Positions 8,753 through 16,674 are shown, counted from the first letter of the stretch. The stretch is DNA of 22,019 bases from an uncultured Eubacteriales bacterium (GCA_900542565.1 UQOC01000033.1:1-22019), one strand, 5' to 3'. Numbers and translations are program-made. Notes: generated by a model from the sequence alone, not told the origin.

Positions 8753-8962
8753 TCATTTCCTGGGATATGCCAGTTCAATGCAAAGCCCGTATACCATCCT
8801 GTAGGCTTCTTCAGATATGTTCCCTGCAACACGATCTGCCAGCACCTGCCTGTAAATATCCTGCAGCTCCTGGCAATCCCCTTTTTCTCTTCCTATCCTA
8901 AGGACTTCTTCGTAATAATATCTTTCTTTGCCTGTAAGACCATCAAACATATTCATACTCAT
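8753..8962 (-). CDS. Small hypothetical protein after grpB-like gene
   Basis: A frame of 69 codons from the ATG at 8962 (alternatives 8956 and 8950) overlaps the end of the GrpB-family gene by up to 20 bases. The product is helical and charged, with the segments GKERYYYEEVLRIGREKGD and YRQVLADRVAGNISEEAYRM, no signal peptide and no membrane segment. Nothing resembles a strong ribosome site, so if translated it probably depends on coupling to the upstream gene. I do not recognise a family. The even codon use and amphipathic helices favour a real gene, but only moderately. Confidence 0.45.
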   Translation of the reverse strand: MSMNMFDGLTGKERYYYEEVLRIGREKGDCQELQDIYRQVLADRVAGNISEEAYRMVYGLCIELAYPRK

Positions 8963-9479
8963 TTTTTGCAGCCCATATGAGAGCCTTTTCCTCCATTTCC
9001 TTGACAAATTTTAATTTGCCGTCGCAGTATCCTTCAATATCATATGGGTATCGCTCTGCAAGGCAGATCTTGAGGCGGGCATATCGTTCAGCTTCCTCAC
9101 AGTGACAGCGGAGATAGTCGCGAAACGCCAGGTGCCGCCCTATGTTATATCTGTCCTCCTGCCGGAATATATGCACCTGATGTGTCCTTTCACATCCGCC
9201 TTTGCGGAGATATCTTCGGCCTGCCATCCCGAATTCTCCCATGTATTCATATCCGGCTTTTTCAAACTCTCCGGCTGCCGCATCGACCGCCTCAAGTTCA
9301 AATACCACAGGCATGATATCAATGACAGGCTTGGCCGCAAGACCCGGGACCGAAGTGCTGCCTATATGATATATGGCCGCACAGTTTGGTCCGAGTATCT
9401 GCCTGATCCTCATGGACTCTGTCTCAAACATCCAAGGCCAGTTGATGTCATATGGCACTATTTTTATGTGCTGTGTCAT
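8943..9479 (-). CDS. GrpB-family nucleotidyltransferase-like protein
   Basis: This 178-aa protein is of the GrpB family, which adopts a minimal nucleotidyltransferase fold. The defining stretch is IYHIGSTSVPGLAAKPVIDIM (36-56), with the GS motif and Asp54 in the place of the catalytic acidic residues. HQVHIF and the FRDYLRCHCEEAERYARLK helix further along are also typical. The biochemical role of the family is not established; related domains occur fused to dephospho-CoA kinase in other bacteria. The ATG overlaps the stop of the upstream zinc-ribbon gene in an ATGA arrangement, so the two are translationally coupled. Confidence 0.85.
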   Translation of the reverse strand: MTQHIKIVPYDINWPWMFETESMRIRQILGPNCAAIYHIGSTSVPGLAAKPVIDIMPVVFELEAVDAAAGEFEKAGYEYMGEFGMAGRRYLRKGGCERTHQVHIFRQEDRYNIGRHLAFRDYLRCHCEEAERYARLKICLAERYPYDIEGYCDGKLKFVKEMEEKALIWAAKNEYEYV

Positions 9480-10432
9480 AACATGCTGCTCCTTATGAGT
9501 TTTTTCGTATGCTCATAGTATTCAATATATATTGAACTTCCCGGCGATCCGGCATCATCCTCAAATCCGGAATAATCATCTGCCGAAATCTCCACCCTTA
9601 TGGTTTCTCCTGAAGCCGTACGGCCACAAAGGTAATAATGTCTTGAAAACAGGCCCGTATGTCCCTGTGTCCTTTCGGTCCTGGTCTGATAGAGCACCGC
9701 TTCTTTTGGCCCTGAGATCATATCGCAGACAGGCATGGCGGAAAGCCACAGGATAACTGCAGCAAATATGGTCATTACCGCTATCTTGACAGCTTTGGCT
9801 TTGGGCTTCCCGTTATGTCTTATGCGCACGAGCAGGTAAAGCCACATAAAAACCATTATCATGACTCCGGCAATATCATTGGCAAGAGCTGCGCTTCCCG
9901 AAGGCGGGGTTATGACCCTTATAAGTATCGCCAGGCAGACAAGAGCCAAAAAGAAAGCGCCCGCTTTTGTCTCTCCGTATCTCGGATATTTTTCACTGTT
10001 TCTCTGTCCCGTTTTTGCGGCTCTGGCCGTCTTATGTTCCCCTGCCCGGCTGCGGCCCGGCGCTGTAGCCTCTATGTCTCTGTCGTTGCCGGTTCCTGCG
10101 CCGCTGTTCCTTTCTTTCCCGTCATATTCCGGACATATATGTCCGGCCGCAATGCCGGCCGCCTCCTCCAATGCATCCATATATGTCAGCACACGATGGA
10201 TATTATATTTCATAGAGTCAAATCGATATCTCGTATGGTCCTTATCATCATAAGTCACAAGGCCGATAAGCTCTTTTCCCAGATATATCCGGCATGGCGC
10301 CACCGGACCATATCCGTATTCGCACATCAGCAGATCCTGTTTGCGGCACTTTGGGCAGAAAGTTATGACATTTGGAAAGTTTTCGTATTGGTACTCTGTG
10401 CCGCAGAATCGGCACTTTCTTGTCATGGTCAT
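9476..10432 (-). CDS. Zinc-ribbon membrane protein, unknown function
   Basis: This 318-aa protein begins with a zinc ribbon (Cys7, Cys10, Cys26, Cys29: CRFC and CPKC). A soluble region follows to about residue 100, then a low-complexity polar stretch (about 105-150, rich in Gly, Arg, Thr and Ala). Three hydrophobic segments lie at about 157-176, 185-202 and 215-233. The C-terminal 85 residues are predicted to be soluble and include a YYLCGRTASGETIRVEISADDY region like small beta domains. The start at 10432 is chosen since AAGGGGAT lies upstream; the ATG at 10450 is an alternative. No family is recognised beyond the ribbon. It is coupled to the GrpB-family gene by a 4-base overlap. Confidence 0.75.
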   Translation of the reverse strand: MTMTRKCRFCGTEYQYENFPNVITFCPKCRKQDLLMCEYGYGPVAPCRIYLGKELIGLVTYDDKDHTRYRFDSMKYNIHRVLTYMDALEEAAGIAAGHICPEYDGKERNSGAGTGNDRDIEATAPGRSRAGEHKTARAAKTGQRNSEKYPRYGETKAGAFFLALVCLAILIRVITPPSGSAALANDIAGVMIMVFMWLYLLVRIRHNGKPKAKAVKIAVMTIFAAVILWLSAMPVCDMISGPKEAVLYQTRTERTQGHTGLFSRHYYLCGRTASGETIRVEISADDYSGFEDDAGSPGSSIYIEYYEHTKKLIRSSML

Positions 10433-10553
10433 GGCAGATCCCCTTTTCATCTGGTCAGGTATTTATAAACAGGCATCCTGCGTTTTCCGGCTGCCTTGAT
10501 GATAAACCTGTATGCCGAAAAATCAGCATTGCCTGGCACGGTCTGTTTTATTT

Positions 10554-10562
10554 ATTATATCA
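10554..10562 (-). promoter_or_regulatory. Extended -10 promoter of the zinc-ribbon gene
   Basis: Read leftward, TGATATAAT gives an extended -10 element (TG-N-TATAAT) with no convincing -35 box. Transcription would start near 10547, leaving a leader of about 115 bases before the ATG at 10432. Confidence 0.5.
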
Positions 10563-10600
10563 TACCATTGCGTATATCGCCATATCATATCAGTCCATAT

Positions 10601-10636
10601 GGCAGCATGGCAGGCGGTCCTGCCGAGCATGCTGCC
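10601..10636. repeat. Long two-part inverted repeat in a divergent gap
   Basis: GGCAGCATG (10601-10609) pairs with CATGCTGCC (10628-10636), and inside it GCAGG (10610-10614) pairs with CCTGC (10619-10623) around a CGGT loop, with CGAG unpaired on one side. The 14-bp helix lies between the two divergent promoters of the zinc-ribbon and XRE genes. No T-run follows on either strand, so it is not a standard terminator. The rest of the 353-base gap (10433-10785) holds only the two promoters and several CCATAT/ATATGG motifs. Confidence 0.6.
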
Positions 10637-10660
10637 GGAGGATATGACGGGACAAAATAT

Positions 10661-10689
10661 TTGAGATAACAGGCCATATATGATAAAAT
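10661..10689 (+). promoter_or_regulatory. Promoter of the XRE-GNAT-nfo run
   Basis: TTGAGA (10661-10666) and TAAAAT (10684-10689) are 17 bases apart, five of six matches each. The start would be near 10696, about 90 bases before the GTG of the XRE gene. Confidence 0.7.
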
Positions 10690-10785
10690 ATCCTCAGATG
10701 TTAAGATCACGGGCGCAGTTGCAAGCTGCTGACGGTGGAATTTTACCTATCAGTAAGTTATGATCGTTTCGGAGGTGATATCATC

Positions 10786-11157
10786 GTGGATATTGGAAAC
10801 ATCATATATACCAAAAGAAAAGAAAAAGGCCTTTCTCAGGAACAGCTGGCCGAAGCCATCGGCGTTGCCCGGCAGACTGTAAGCAAATGGGAGACCTCGG
10901 AAACATTGCCAGATGTGGAAAGCTTGCAAAAGCTGGCAATTTTTTTGGGCTTTTCCGTGGATAAGGCCCTGGGGATAGATACCGGCCTCATCGAAGAAGA
11001 TGATGACGACGACAAGACCGTCTGGCTTATGATCGGCGGTTTTGCAATAGGCACTGTCCTTGGCATAGCTTTTGAAAAATACATATTGGGGCTGGCCTTC
11101 GCAATAGTTGGCCAGGGCCTGGGGCTCATCCTGAAAGCGTTCGATAAAAAAAGTTAG
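10786..11157 (+). CDS. XRE-family regulator with two membrane segments
   Basis: This 123-aa protein has a Cro/C1-type helix-turn-helix at residues 5-60 (GLSQEQLAEAIGVARQTVSKWE is the core). A short linker containing EEDDDDDK (70-77) leads to two hydrophobic stretches at about 78-95 and 99-117, so the DNA-binding domain is probably tethered to the membrane. Such small HTH-plus-membrane proteins are common in Clostridia, often as local regulators. The start is GTG at 10786, since GGAGGTGAT, almost a full anti-Shine-Dalgarno match, lies six bases upstream; the GTG at 10735 has nothing comparable. It heads a run with the GNAT and endonuclease IV genes. Its target may be the divergent gap at 10433-10785. 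Confidence 0.85.
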   Translation: MDIGNIIYTKRKEKGLSQEQLAEAIGVARQTVSKWETSETLPDVESLQKLAIFLGFSVDKALGIDTGLIEEDDDDDKTVWLMIGGFAIGTVLGIAFEKYILGLAFAIVGQGLGLILKAFDKKS

Positions 11158-11172
11158 CAGGAGGTGGATCAG

Positions 11173-11655
11173 ATGACCCTTGAGATAGTGCCGGCATATG
11201 ACCGGAAGGAAGAAATAAAAGAACTGTTTGCCGAATATACTGACATGCTGGTAAAGACAGACCCGGTATTTGCAAAATATTTAGCGATACAGGGATATGA
11301 TGATGAACTTAAAGATCTGGAAAAGAAATACGGCATGCCTGACGGCAGGCTTTATCTTGCCATATGGGAAGGAAAACCGGCAGGCTGTATCGCCTTGCGC
11401 AGGCTGACCGGAGAAAACTGCGAGATGAAGCGGCTGTATGTGCGTCCTGCTTTTCAGGGACATGGTATCGGCCGCGCCCTGGCTGAAAAGATCATCGAAG
11501 AAGCCAAAAATGCAGGCTACTCCCACATGTTCCTGGATACGGTACCGGTACTGGCCGATGCTGTCAGGCTTTACAGGAAAATGGGTTTCTACGAGACGGA
11601 GTGCTACAACGACAGTCCTGTGGAGACCACACTTTTTATGGAATACGACCTGTAG
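11173..11655 (+). CDS. GNAT-family N-acetyltransferase
   Basis: This 160-aa protein carries the acetyl-CoA-binding core of the GNAT fold: [22 protein letters not shown] (85-106), with the pyrophosphate-binding QGHGIG, then the C-terminal [14 protein letters not shown]. The acceptor (amino acid, polyamine, peptide or antibiotic) cannot be predicted. The ATG at 11173 is preferred to the GTG at 11164, because AGGAGGTGG lies about eight bases before the ATG but overlaps the GTG. The gene starts 15 bases after the XRE stop, so they are co-transcribed. No membrane segment or signal is present. Confidence 0.88.
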   Translation: MTLEIVPAYDRKEEIKELFAEYTDMLVKTDPVFAKYLAIQGYDDELKDLEKKYGMPDGRLYLAIWEGKPAGCIALRRLTGENCEMKRLYVRPAFQGHGIGRALAEKIIEEAKNAGYSHMFLDTVPVLADAVRLYRKMGFYETECYNDSPVETTLFMEYDL

Positions 11656-11708
11656 GCCCTCAGCCTGGCACCTGCCTGCAAAATACATATTACCTCAAGG
11701 AGAAGTAC

Positions 11709-12548
11709 ATGATATATTTAGGATGCCATCTGACATCAGCCAAGGGATTTGAAAATATGGCAAAAGAAGCCATTTCAATAAATGCTGATACCTTGCAGTT
11801 TTTCACCAGAAATCCCAGAGGAGGCAAAGCCAAAGCCATCGACGAAAACGATGCTGCCCGTTACCGCAGTCTCGCCGCAAAACATAACTTCGGCAAAGTT
11901 ATTGCCCATGCGCCCTACACGCTCAATCCCTGTTCCAAAGACTCCAAAGTCAGGGAATTTGCCCATATGGCCATGTCCGATGATCTCTTGCGCATGGAGT
12001 ATGTCCCCGGCAATTACTACAACTTTCATCCCGGAAGCCATGTGGGACAGGGTACCGAAAAAGGCATAGAGCTCATAAGCGACCTGCTCAATCAGATACT
12101 CCGGCCTGAACAGTCTACCATCGTGCTCCTTGAGACCATGGCAGGAAAAGGCAGCGAAATAGGCGGACGCTTTGAAGAACTCCGGGCGATCATAGACTGC
12201 GTCCGGTTAAAAGATAAGATAGGCGTTTGTCTCGATACCTGCCATGTACATGATGCCGGTTATGACATTGCCGGCGATATAGACGGCGTCCTGGCAGAAT
12301 TTGACCGTGTGATCGGTCTTGAGAAGCTCAAAGCGGTCCATTTAAACGACAGCAAGAATCCTCTCGGTGCGGCCAAGGACCGTCATGCAAAGATCGGAGA
12401 AGGATATATAGGGCTTGCGGCTTTTGGCCGTATCATCTGCCATCCCAAGCTGCAGGGCCTTCCTTTCGTGCTGGAGACTCCCCAGGAAGATCTGTCCGGA
12501 TACGGACATGAGATAGAACTGCTCAGATCCCTGGCATCTGGCGCCTGA
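11709..12548 (+). CDS. nfo: Endonuclease IV (AP endonuclease)
   Basis: This 279-aa enzyme cleaves DNA 5' to abasic sites in base-excision repair. All nine metal ligands of the E. coli enzyme have counterparts: His67, His107, Glu142, Asp176, His179, His211, Asp224, His226 and Glu256. These lie in [51 protein letters not shown] and VLETPQED. Length is typical. The ATG at 11709 has AAGGAGA upstream; the open frame continues further 5' but would overlap the GNAT gene without homology. It lies 53 bases after the GNAT gene, probably in the same transcript. A weak GC hairpin at 12627-12643 may end it. Confidence 0.97.
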   Translation: MIYLGCHLTSAKGFENMAKEAISINADTLQFFTRNPRGGKAKAIDENDAARYRSLAAKHNFGKVIAHAPYTLNPCSKDSKVREFAHMAMSDDLLRMEYVPGNYYNFHPGSHVGQGTEKGIELISDLLNQILRPEQSTIVLLETMAGKGSEIGGRFEELRAIIDCVRLKDKIGVCLDTCHVHDAGYDIAGDIDGVLAEFDRVIGLEKLKAVHLNDSKNPLGAAKDRHAKIGEGYIGLAAFGRIICHPKLQGLPFVLETPQEDLSGYGHEIELLRSLASGA

Positions 12549-12626
12549 TAGGGTCTCTCCCTGTCCGCATGACAATTTCACAGCCAGTAAGGTTTTTACC
12601 TCCCATATACCATATGCTCAACATGC

Positions 12627-12643
12627 CCGGCTCGCAGAGCCGG
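12627..12643 (+). terminator. GC hairpin after nfo, weak terminator candidate
   Basis: CCGGCTC (12627-12633) and GAGCCGG (12637-12643) form a 7-bp stem with a GCA loop, followed by CAATATTTC. The T-run is short, so this may be a weak terminator or a leader hairpin just before butyrate kinase. Confidence 0.4.
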
Positions 12644-12673
12644 CAATATTTCATAGATAAAAAGGAGTATAAT

Positions 12674-13813
12674 ATGAAAGACCAAGAAGACATCCTCGTC
12701 ATCAATCCGGGTTCTACGACGACCAAGATCGCCATCTTCAGATCTTGTGAAAAAGGATCCGGCATGCAGGAGACAGACGGGCATACCTCCGCCTCCCAAG
12801 AGCAGAACACCAGCCAGCTGGAACAATTATTCGAGGAGACCATAACCCACGATCCCGAACAGATCAAAGCCATGGGCGGTATCTTCAACCAGCTTGAATT
12901 CCGCGAAAAGCTCATCAGAGACACTGTAGCCGGCAAAGGCTACGACCTTGGCGGGATTTCTGCTGCCGTAGGCAGAGGCGGTATGATAATCGGCCTGCAT
13001 GGAGGCGGATATATAGTTACTCCGGAACTTTGCAGCGCCATGAAAGATCCTGCCAATCCTCCTCACGCTTCAAGCCTCGGAGCGCAGCTGGCTTATGACA
13101 TAGCCACCCCTCTCGGAGTGCCGTCATATATATATGATTCCACAATGGGCTGCGAACTGAAAGAAATAGCCAAGATCAGCGGCCTTGCGGGCATAGAAAG
13201 GTATGGATGCTGCCATGTGCTCAATTCCAGGGCCCAAGCCATGAGATATGCAAGATCCATAGGCAGAGAATACAAGGATATGAACTTCATCGTCGCCCAC
13301 ATGGGAGGAGGCATAACCGTCAGCGCCCACGAAAAAGGCCAGATAACAGACGACAGTTCCTATGACGCCGGCCCGATGAGCCCTGAGAGGACAGGCGGCA
13401 TACCGCTTATCCTCTGGACCAAACTTTGCTTTTCAGGCAAATATACAGAGGAACAAGTTGAAAAGCTCATAAGCGGACAGGGCGGCCTTGTATCATATCT
13501 GGGCGTTACAGACTGCCGTCAGGTAGAGGATATGATCAAAAACGGCGATGAAAAAGCTGCCCTCGTCTATGAAGCAATGGCATATCAGGTAGCAAAGGCC
13601 ATCGGAGAAATGTCTGTAGCCCTCAAAGGCAAAGTAGACGCCATAATCCTCACCGGCGGAGTTGCTCACTCCAGAAGTTTTACCGACATGATAAAAGAGT
13701 ATGCCGGACATCTTGGCCCTGTGGTCGTAATGGCCGGCGAAAAAGAAATGGAAGCTCTGGCCGAAGGCGCCTACAGGATACTCAAAGGAGAAGAAAAAGG
13801 AAGGATCTACTGA
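12674..13813 (+). CDS. buk: Butyrate kinase family acyl kinase
   Basis: This 379-aa protein of the acetokinase/ASKHA superfamily makes butyrate and ATP from butyryl phosphate, in the last step of one route of butyrate formation. It shows the phosphate-1 loop VINPGSTTTK (9-18), the central AHMGGGITVSAH with GPMSPERTGG, and the adenosine-binding ILTGGVAHS. It is slightly longer than the usual about 355 residues owing to a polar insert near residues 24-52 (Gly, Ser, Gln and Thr rich). The ATG at 12674 has AAAGGAG six bases upstream. No phosphotransbutyrylase (ptb) gene is next to it, and it overlaps the following flavoprotein gene by one base. Branched-chain acyl kinase is an alternative. Confidence 0.9.
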   Translation: MKDQEDILVINPGSTTTKIAIFRSCEKGSGMQETDGHTSASQEQNTSQLEQLFEETITHDPEQIKAMGGIFNQLEFREKLIRDTVAGKGYDLGGISAAVGRGGMIIGLHGGGYIVTPELCSAMKDPANPPHASSLGAQLAYDIATPLGVPSYIYDSTMGCELKEIAKISGLAGIERYGCCHVLNSRAQAMRYARSIGREYKDMNFIVAHMGGGITVSAHEKGQITDDSSYDAGPMSPERTGGIPLILWTKLCFSGKYTEEQVEKLISGQGGLVSYLGVTDCRQVEDMIKNGDEKAALVYEAMAYQVAKAIGEMSVALKGKVDAIILTGGVAHSRSFTDMIKEYAGHLGPVVVMAGEKEMEALAEGAYRILKGEEKGRIY

Positions 13814-14406
13814 TGAAGCTTTTGTTCGTAAACGCATGCATACGGGGAGAACAGTCAAGGACCCTGGAGCTATGCCGCGATTACCTGAATAAATTCAAAG
13901 AAGCAAAAAAAGATGAGGACTGGGTCATAGAAGAACTGGATCTGGGCCATATGGACATAAAACCCCTTGATGCCCAAAGCCTGGCACAGCGTGACGCATA
14001 TATGAAAGCCGGCCGCATAGACGCACCAATGCTTTCTCTGGCAAGACAGATCATCGGAGCAGATCAGATACTTATCGGAGCTTCTTACTGGGATCTCTCT
14101 TTTCCTGCAAAGCTGAAAATATATCTTGAACAGTGTTCCGTTACGGGCCTGACTTTCATATACAGCCCGGAGGGGATACCTCAAGGCCAGTGTCACGCCA
14201 AACACCTTACATATATCACAACATCAGGCAGCGCCATAGGAGAATTTAACTTCGGGTATGACTATGTCAAGGGTATCTGCTCTCTTTTCGGCATTGGAAA
14301 AACCTTCTTTGTATCAGCAGAAGAACTGGACATAATCGGAAAAGATGTGCCGGCTATCATGGCTCGCACAAAGGATAAAATTACCGGCATCATAAAAGAA
14401 ATATAA
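13813..14406 (+). CDS. Flavodoxin-fold NAD(P)H oxidoreductase
   Basis: This 197-aa protein resembles the flavodoxin_2 group (quinone reductase/FMN-dependent azoreductase-like). The N-terminal strand LLFVNACIRGEQSRTLEL gives the phosphate-binding loop for FMN. IGASYWDLSFPAKLKIYLEQ (92-111) matches the family segment that usually reads PxxWxxxPxxLKxxxD. A YITTSGS stretch (136-142) forms the flavin-ring loop. Its electron acceptor is unknown. The start codon overlaps the butyrate kinase stop (TGATG), which implies coupled translation. The link with an acyl kinase suggests fermentation redox balancing, but that is inference. Confidence 0.82.
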   Translation: MKLLFVNACIRGEQSRTLELCRDYLNKFKEAKKDEDWVIEELDLGHMDIKPLDAQSLAQRDAYMKAGRIDAPMLSLARQIIGADQILIGASYWDLSFPAKLKIYLEQCSVTGLTFIYSPEGIPQGQCHAKHLTYITTSGSAIGEFNFGYDYVKGICSLFGIGKTFFVSAEELDIIGKDVPAIMARTKDKITGIIKEI

Positions 14407-14444
14407 GCCGCATATACCTCTTTTCCGGGACTCATAATAACCCT

Positions 14445-14816
14445 ATGAGCGAAAGGATTTTTGAAGGGATAGTATTTGTTTTGGGCGGTTGCGCCTACGG
14501 GCTCCTGGAGATCTTATTCAGGGGATATACACACTGGACCATGGTGATAACAGGAGGCGCCTGCATACTTACCATGTATCATATACAAGGGGTGCTCATG
14601 GATCTGCCGCTGATAGCAGCAGCTACTGCCGGCGCCCTGATAGTTACAGCGTACGAATTTACGGTGGGGCTGATCGTCAATGTCAAACTCGGCTGGGGCA
14701 TATGGGATTATTCTTCCATACCCTTTAACATATTGGGCCAGATCTGCCCGATCTACACAATGGTGTGGTTTTTGCTCTGCCTGATATTTATAGGCACGAT
14801 CAAATTATTGACATAA
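14445..14816 (+). CDS. Putative ABC transporter permease (CmpB type)
   Basis: This 123-aa protein has about four hydrophobic helices and the family landmarks of PF06541: GGCAYGLLEILFRGYTHW near the start and GWGIWDYSSIPFNILGQICP near the end. The automatic label permease is not well supported by experiment for this family, and no ATPase gene is adjacent. It is a membrane protein of unknown role. The ribosome site is weak; the ATG at 14445 is chosen by conservation. It lies 38 bases after the flavoprotein gene, and the phosphohexomutase starts ten bases after its stop. Confidence 0.75.
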   Translation: MSERIFEGIVFVLGGCAYGLLEILFRGYTHWTMVITGGACILTMYHIQGVLMDLPLIAAATAGALIVTAYEFTVGLIVNVKLGWGIWDYSSIPFNILGQICPIYTMVWFLLCLIFIGTIKLLT

Positions 14817-14826
14817 AGGAGAAAAG

Positions 14827-16461
14827 ATGAGCGTTGATTACAAATCTCTGCAAAACGGCAGCGACATAAGAGGAGTGGCATTGGCCACCGAAGGGTCTCC
14901 GGTAACCCTGGGAGAAGAAGAAACCAAAAGACTGACGGCAGCTTTCGGCAAATGGCTTTCCGAAAAGACCGGAAAACCCGTCAGCCGGCTGACCATAGCC
15001 GTCGGCCACGACAGCCGCATAACAGCAGAAAAGCTCAAGACTGCCGTCTGCCAGAGCTTGTCGGCATCCGGCGTCCTTGTATACGACTGCGGGCTTTCTT
15101 CCACCCCGGCCATGTTCATGTCCACGATCTTTGAGGATTTCAAATGTGACGGCGCTGTAATGATAACAGCCAGCCATCTTCCTTACAACAGGAACGGCTT
15201 TAAATATTTCAGCAAAAACGGCGGTCTTAACAAAGAGGACATAGCAAAGATCATAAAAACTGCCGAAGGATACGGTCATGACATGCCATGCAGCGGATCC
15301 CGGCCATGCAGCAAGCCCGGATCTGTCGTAAAAAAAGACCTGCTCTCTACATACTCAGCACATATGAGAAAGATGATAATCAAACAGGTGGCAGGCGGGG
15401 CTGACCGCCAAAGACCGCTGGCAGGACTCAAGATAGTAGTTGATGCAGGAAACGGAGCCGGAGGATTCTATGCCCGCGACATACTCGCCCCTCTCGGAGC
15501 TGATATCAGTGGCAGCCGGTTCCTTGAACCGGATGGCATGTTCCCCGGTCATGAACCAAATCCCGAAAACAAAGAAGCCATGGAATCTATCCGACAGGCT
15601 GTTATCCAAAACAAAGCCGATCTCGGTCTGATCTTCGACACCGATGTGGACAGGTCATCGGCAGTAGACCAAAATGGCCGTGAGATCAGCCGCAATGCCA
15701 TAGTGGCCATGGCAGCCGCCCTCATCGCAAAAGAACATCCCGGCACAACGGTGGTCACCGACAGCATAACCAGCGACCAGCTTACCGAATATCTGGAACA
15801 GTGCCTGGGCCTTAAACACCTGAGATATAAACGGGGCTACAGAAATGTGATCAACAAAGCCATGGAGCTCAACGAACATGGGATCGACAGCCAGCTTGCC
15901 ATTGAGACCTCCGGCCATGCGGCATACAAAGAGAATTACTTTCTGGATGACGGGGCTTATCTGGCGACGAAGATAGTCATAAAGCTGGCACAGATGAGGA
16001 ACGCAGTCCTGGCCGCCGCCGGGCGGGAGCCGTCTGTCAGCGGCAGAGCTTCCGAGTCTGCCGGACAAAAGGCTCCGGGCATAGATGTGCTGCTCTCCAG
16101 CCTCAGAGAACCGGCAGAATCTATGGAATACAGATTTTCCATAGAACGAGAGGATTTTTCCGCTTATGCAGATAAAGTCCTGGAATATCTGAGGCAATGG
16201 GTTCTAAGCGAGGAAGGACGCAAAGTCTGCGCATCTCTGGCTCAACCAAACTACGAGGGAGTCAGGATCAATTTCCGTCTGCCCGGCAGAGACGGCAGCC
16301 ATCAGGACGCAGACGGCGACAGGCTCCTTGAGGGATGGTGTCTTTTGCGCAAGTCCCTTCATGACCCCAAAATGCCCCTCAACATTGAGGTCACCAGCGG
16401 AAGCTGCCGGCAGATACTTGACATCGTCAGACAGGCGCTGGCCGGATTTGATCTGAAATGA
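14827..16461 (+). CDS. Phosphohexomutase (PGM/PMM family)
   Basis: This 544-aa protein belongs to the alpha-D-phosphohexomutase superfamily, which shifts phosphate between C1 and C6 (or C1 and C5) of sugars. The phosphoserine loop reads TASHLP (114-119, Ser116) where TASHNP is usual. The Mg2+ loop is DTDVDR (271-276). The sugar-binding loop is ETSGHAAYKEN (360-370), with a Gly/His in place of the common E-x-S-G-H pattern variants. A C-terminal domain completes the four-domain layout. The substrate (glucose, mannose or glucosamine phosphate) is not decided by these motifs. An AAAGGAG site precedes the ATG at 14827. The strong promoter of the met operon begins 12 bases after its stop. Confidence 0.88.
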   Translation: MSVDYKSLQNGSDIRGVALATEGSPVTLGEEETKRLTAAFGKWLSEKTGKPVSRLTIAVGHDSRITAEKLKTAVCQSLSASGVLVYDCGLSSTPAMFMSTIFEDFKCDGAVMITASHLPYNRNGFKYFSKNGGLNKEDIAKIIKTAEGYGHDMPCSGSRPCSKPGSVVKKDLLSTYSAHMRKMIIKQVAGGADRQRPLAGLKIVVDAGNGAGGFYARDILAPLGADISGSRFLEPDGMFPGHEPNPENKEAMESIRQAVIQNKADLGLIFDTDVDRSSAVDQNGREISRNAIVAMAAALIAKEHPGTTVVTDSITSDQLTEYLEQCLGLKHLRYKRGYRNVINKAMELNEHGIDSQLAIETSGHAAYKENYFLDDGAYLATKIVIKLAQMRNAVLAAAGREPSVSGRASESAGQKAPGIDVLLSSLREPAESMEYRFSIEREDFSAYADKVLEYLRQWVLSEEGRKVCASLAQPNYEGVRINFRLPGRDGSHQDADGDRLLEGWCLLRKSLHDPKMPLNIEVTSGSCRQILDIVRQALAGFDLK

Positions 16462-16472
16462 ACAAAAAAGGG

Positions 16473-16502
16473 TTGACAAGGCCCCGCTTTATAATGTATG
16501 GT
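16473..16502 (+). promoter_or_regulatory. Promoter of the metNIQ leader
   Basis: A consensus TTGACA (16473-16478) is followed after 18 bases by TATGGT (16497-16502, four of six). A better-looking TATAAT at 16490-16495 lies only 11 bases from the TTGACA and so cannot pair with it. Transcription would start near 16509, giving a leader of about 225 bases before metN. Confidence 0.65.
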
Positions 16503-16538
16503 AATTAAAACAGCATTTCAGAGGAAAGGAGAGCCATT

Positions 16539-16631
16539 ATGCAAAGGATTACTTTTGGAGCAATGATGATGGATATGTGCATGGATATGGCCATGTGCAG
16601 GATTTCGCGTGTGTTGCTTCAAAACTTATGA
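16539..16631 (+). CDS. Met-rich leader peptide of metNIQ
   Basis: This 30-codon ORF begins MQRITFGA and continues MMMDMCMDMAMC; residues 9, 10, 11, 13, 15, 17 and 19 are Met, so seven of eleven consecutive codons are AUG, and two Cys codons are mixed in. AAAGGAG lies seven bases before the ATG, a very strong ribosome site for so short a frame. The ORF ends at a TGA 44 bases before the terminator hairpin that precedes the methionine transporter genes. Composition, position and ribosome site together point to a regulatory leader peptide that senses charged Met-tRNA. The peptide itself probably has no function after release. Confidence 0.8.
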   Translation: MQRITFGAMMMDMCMDMAMCRISRVLLQNL

Positions 16632-16674
16632 TCTTTGCAGAGTGAGCTTTTCACATAGATAACAAACGACCATA

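Noticed and set aside
16490..16495. TATAAT as the -10 box of the met promoter
   Set aside because: It is only 11 bases from the consensus TTGACA, too short for sigma-A; TATGGT at 18 bases is more likely despite the weaker match.
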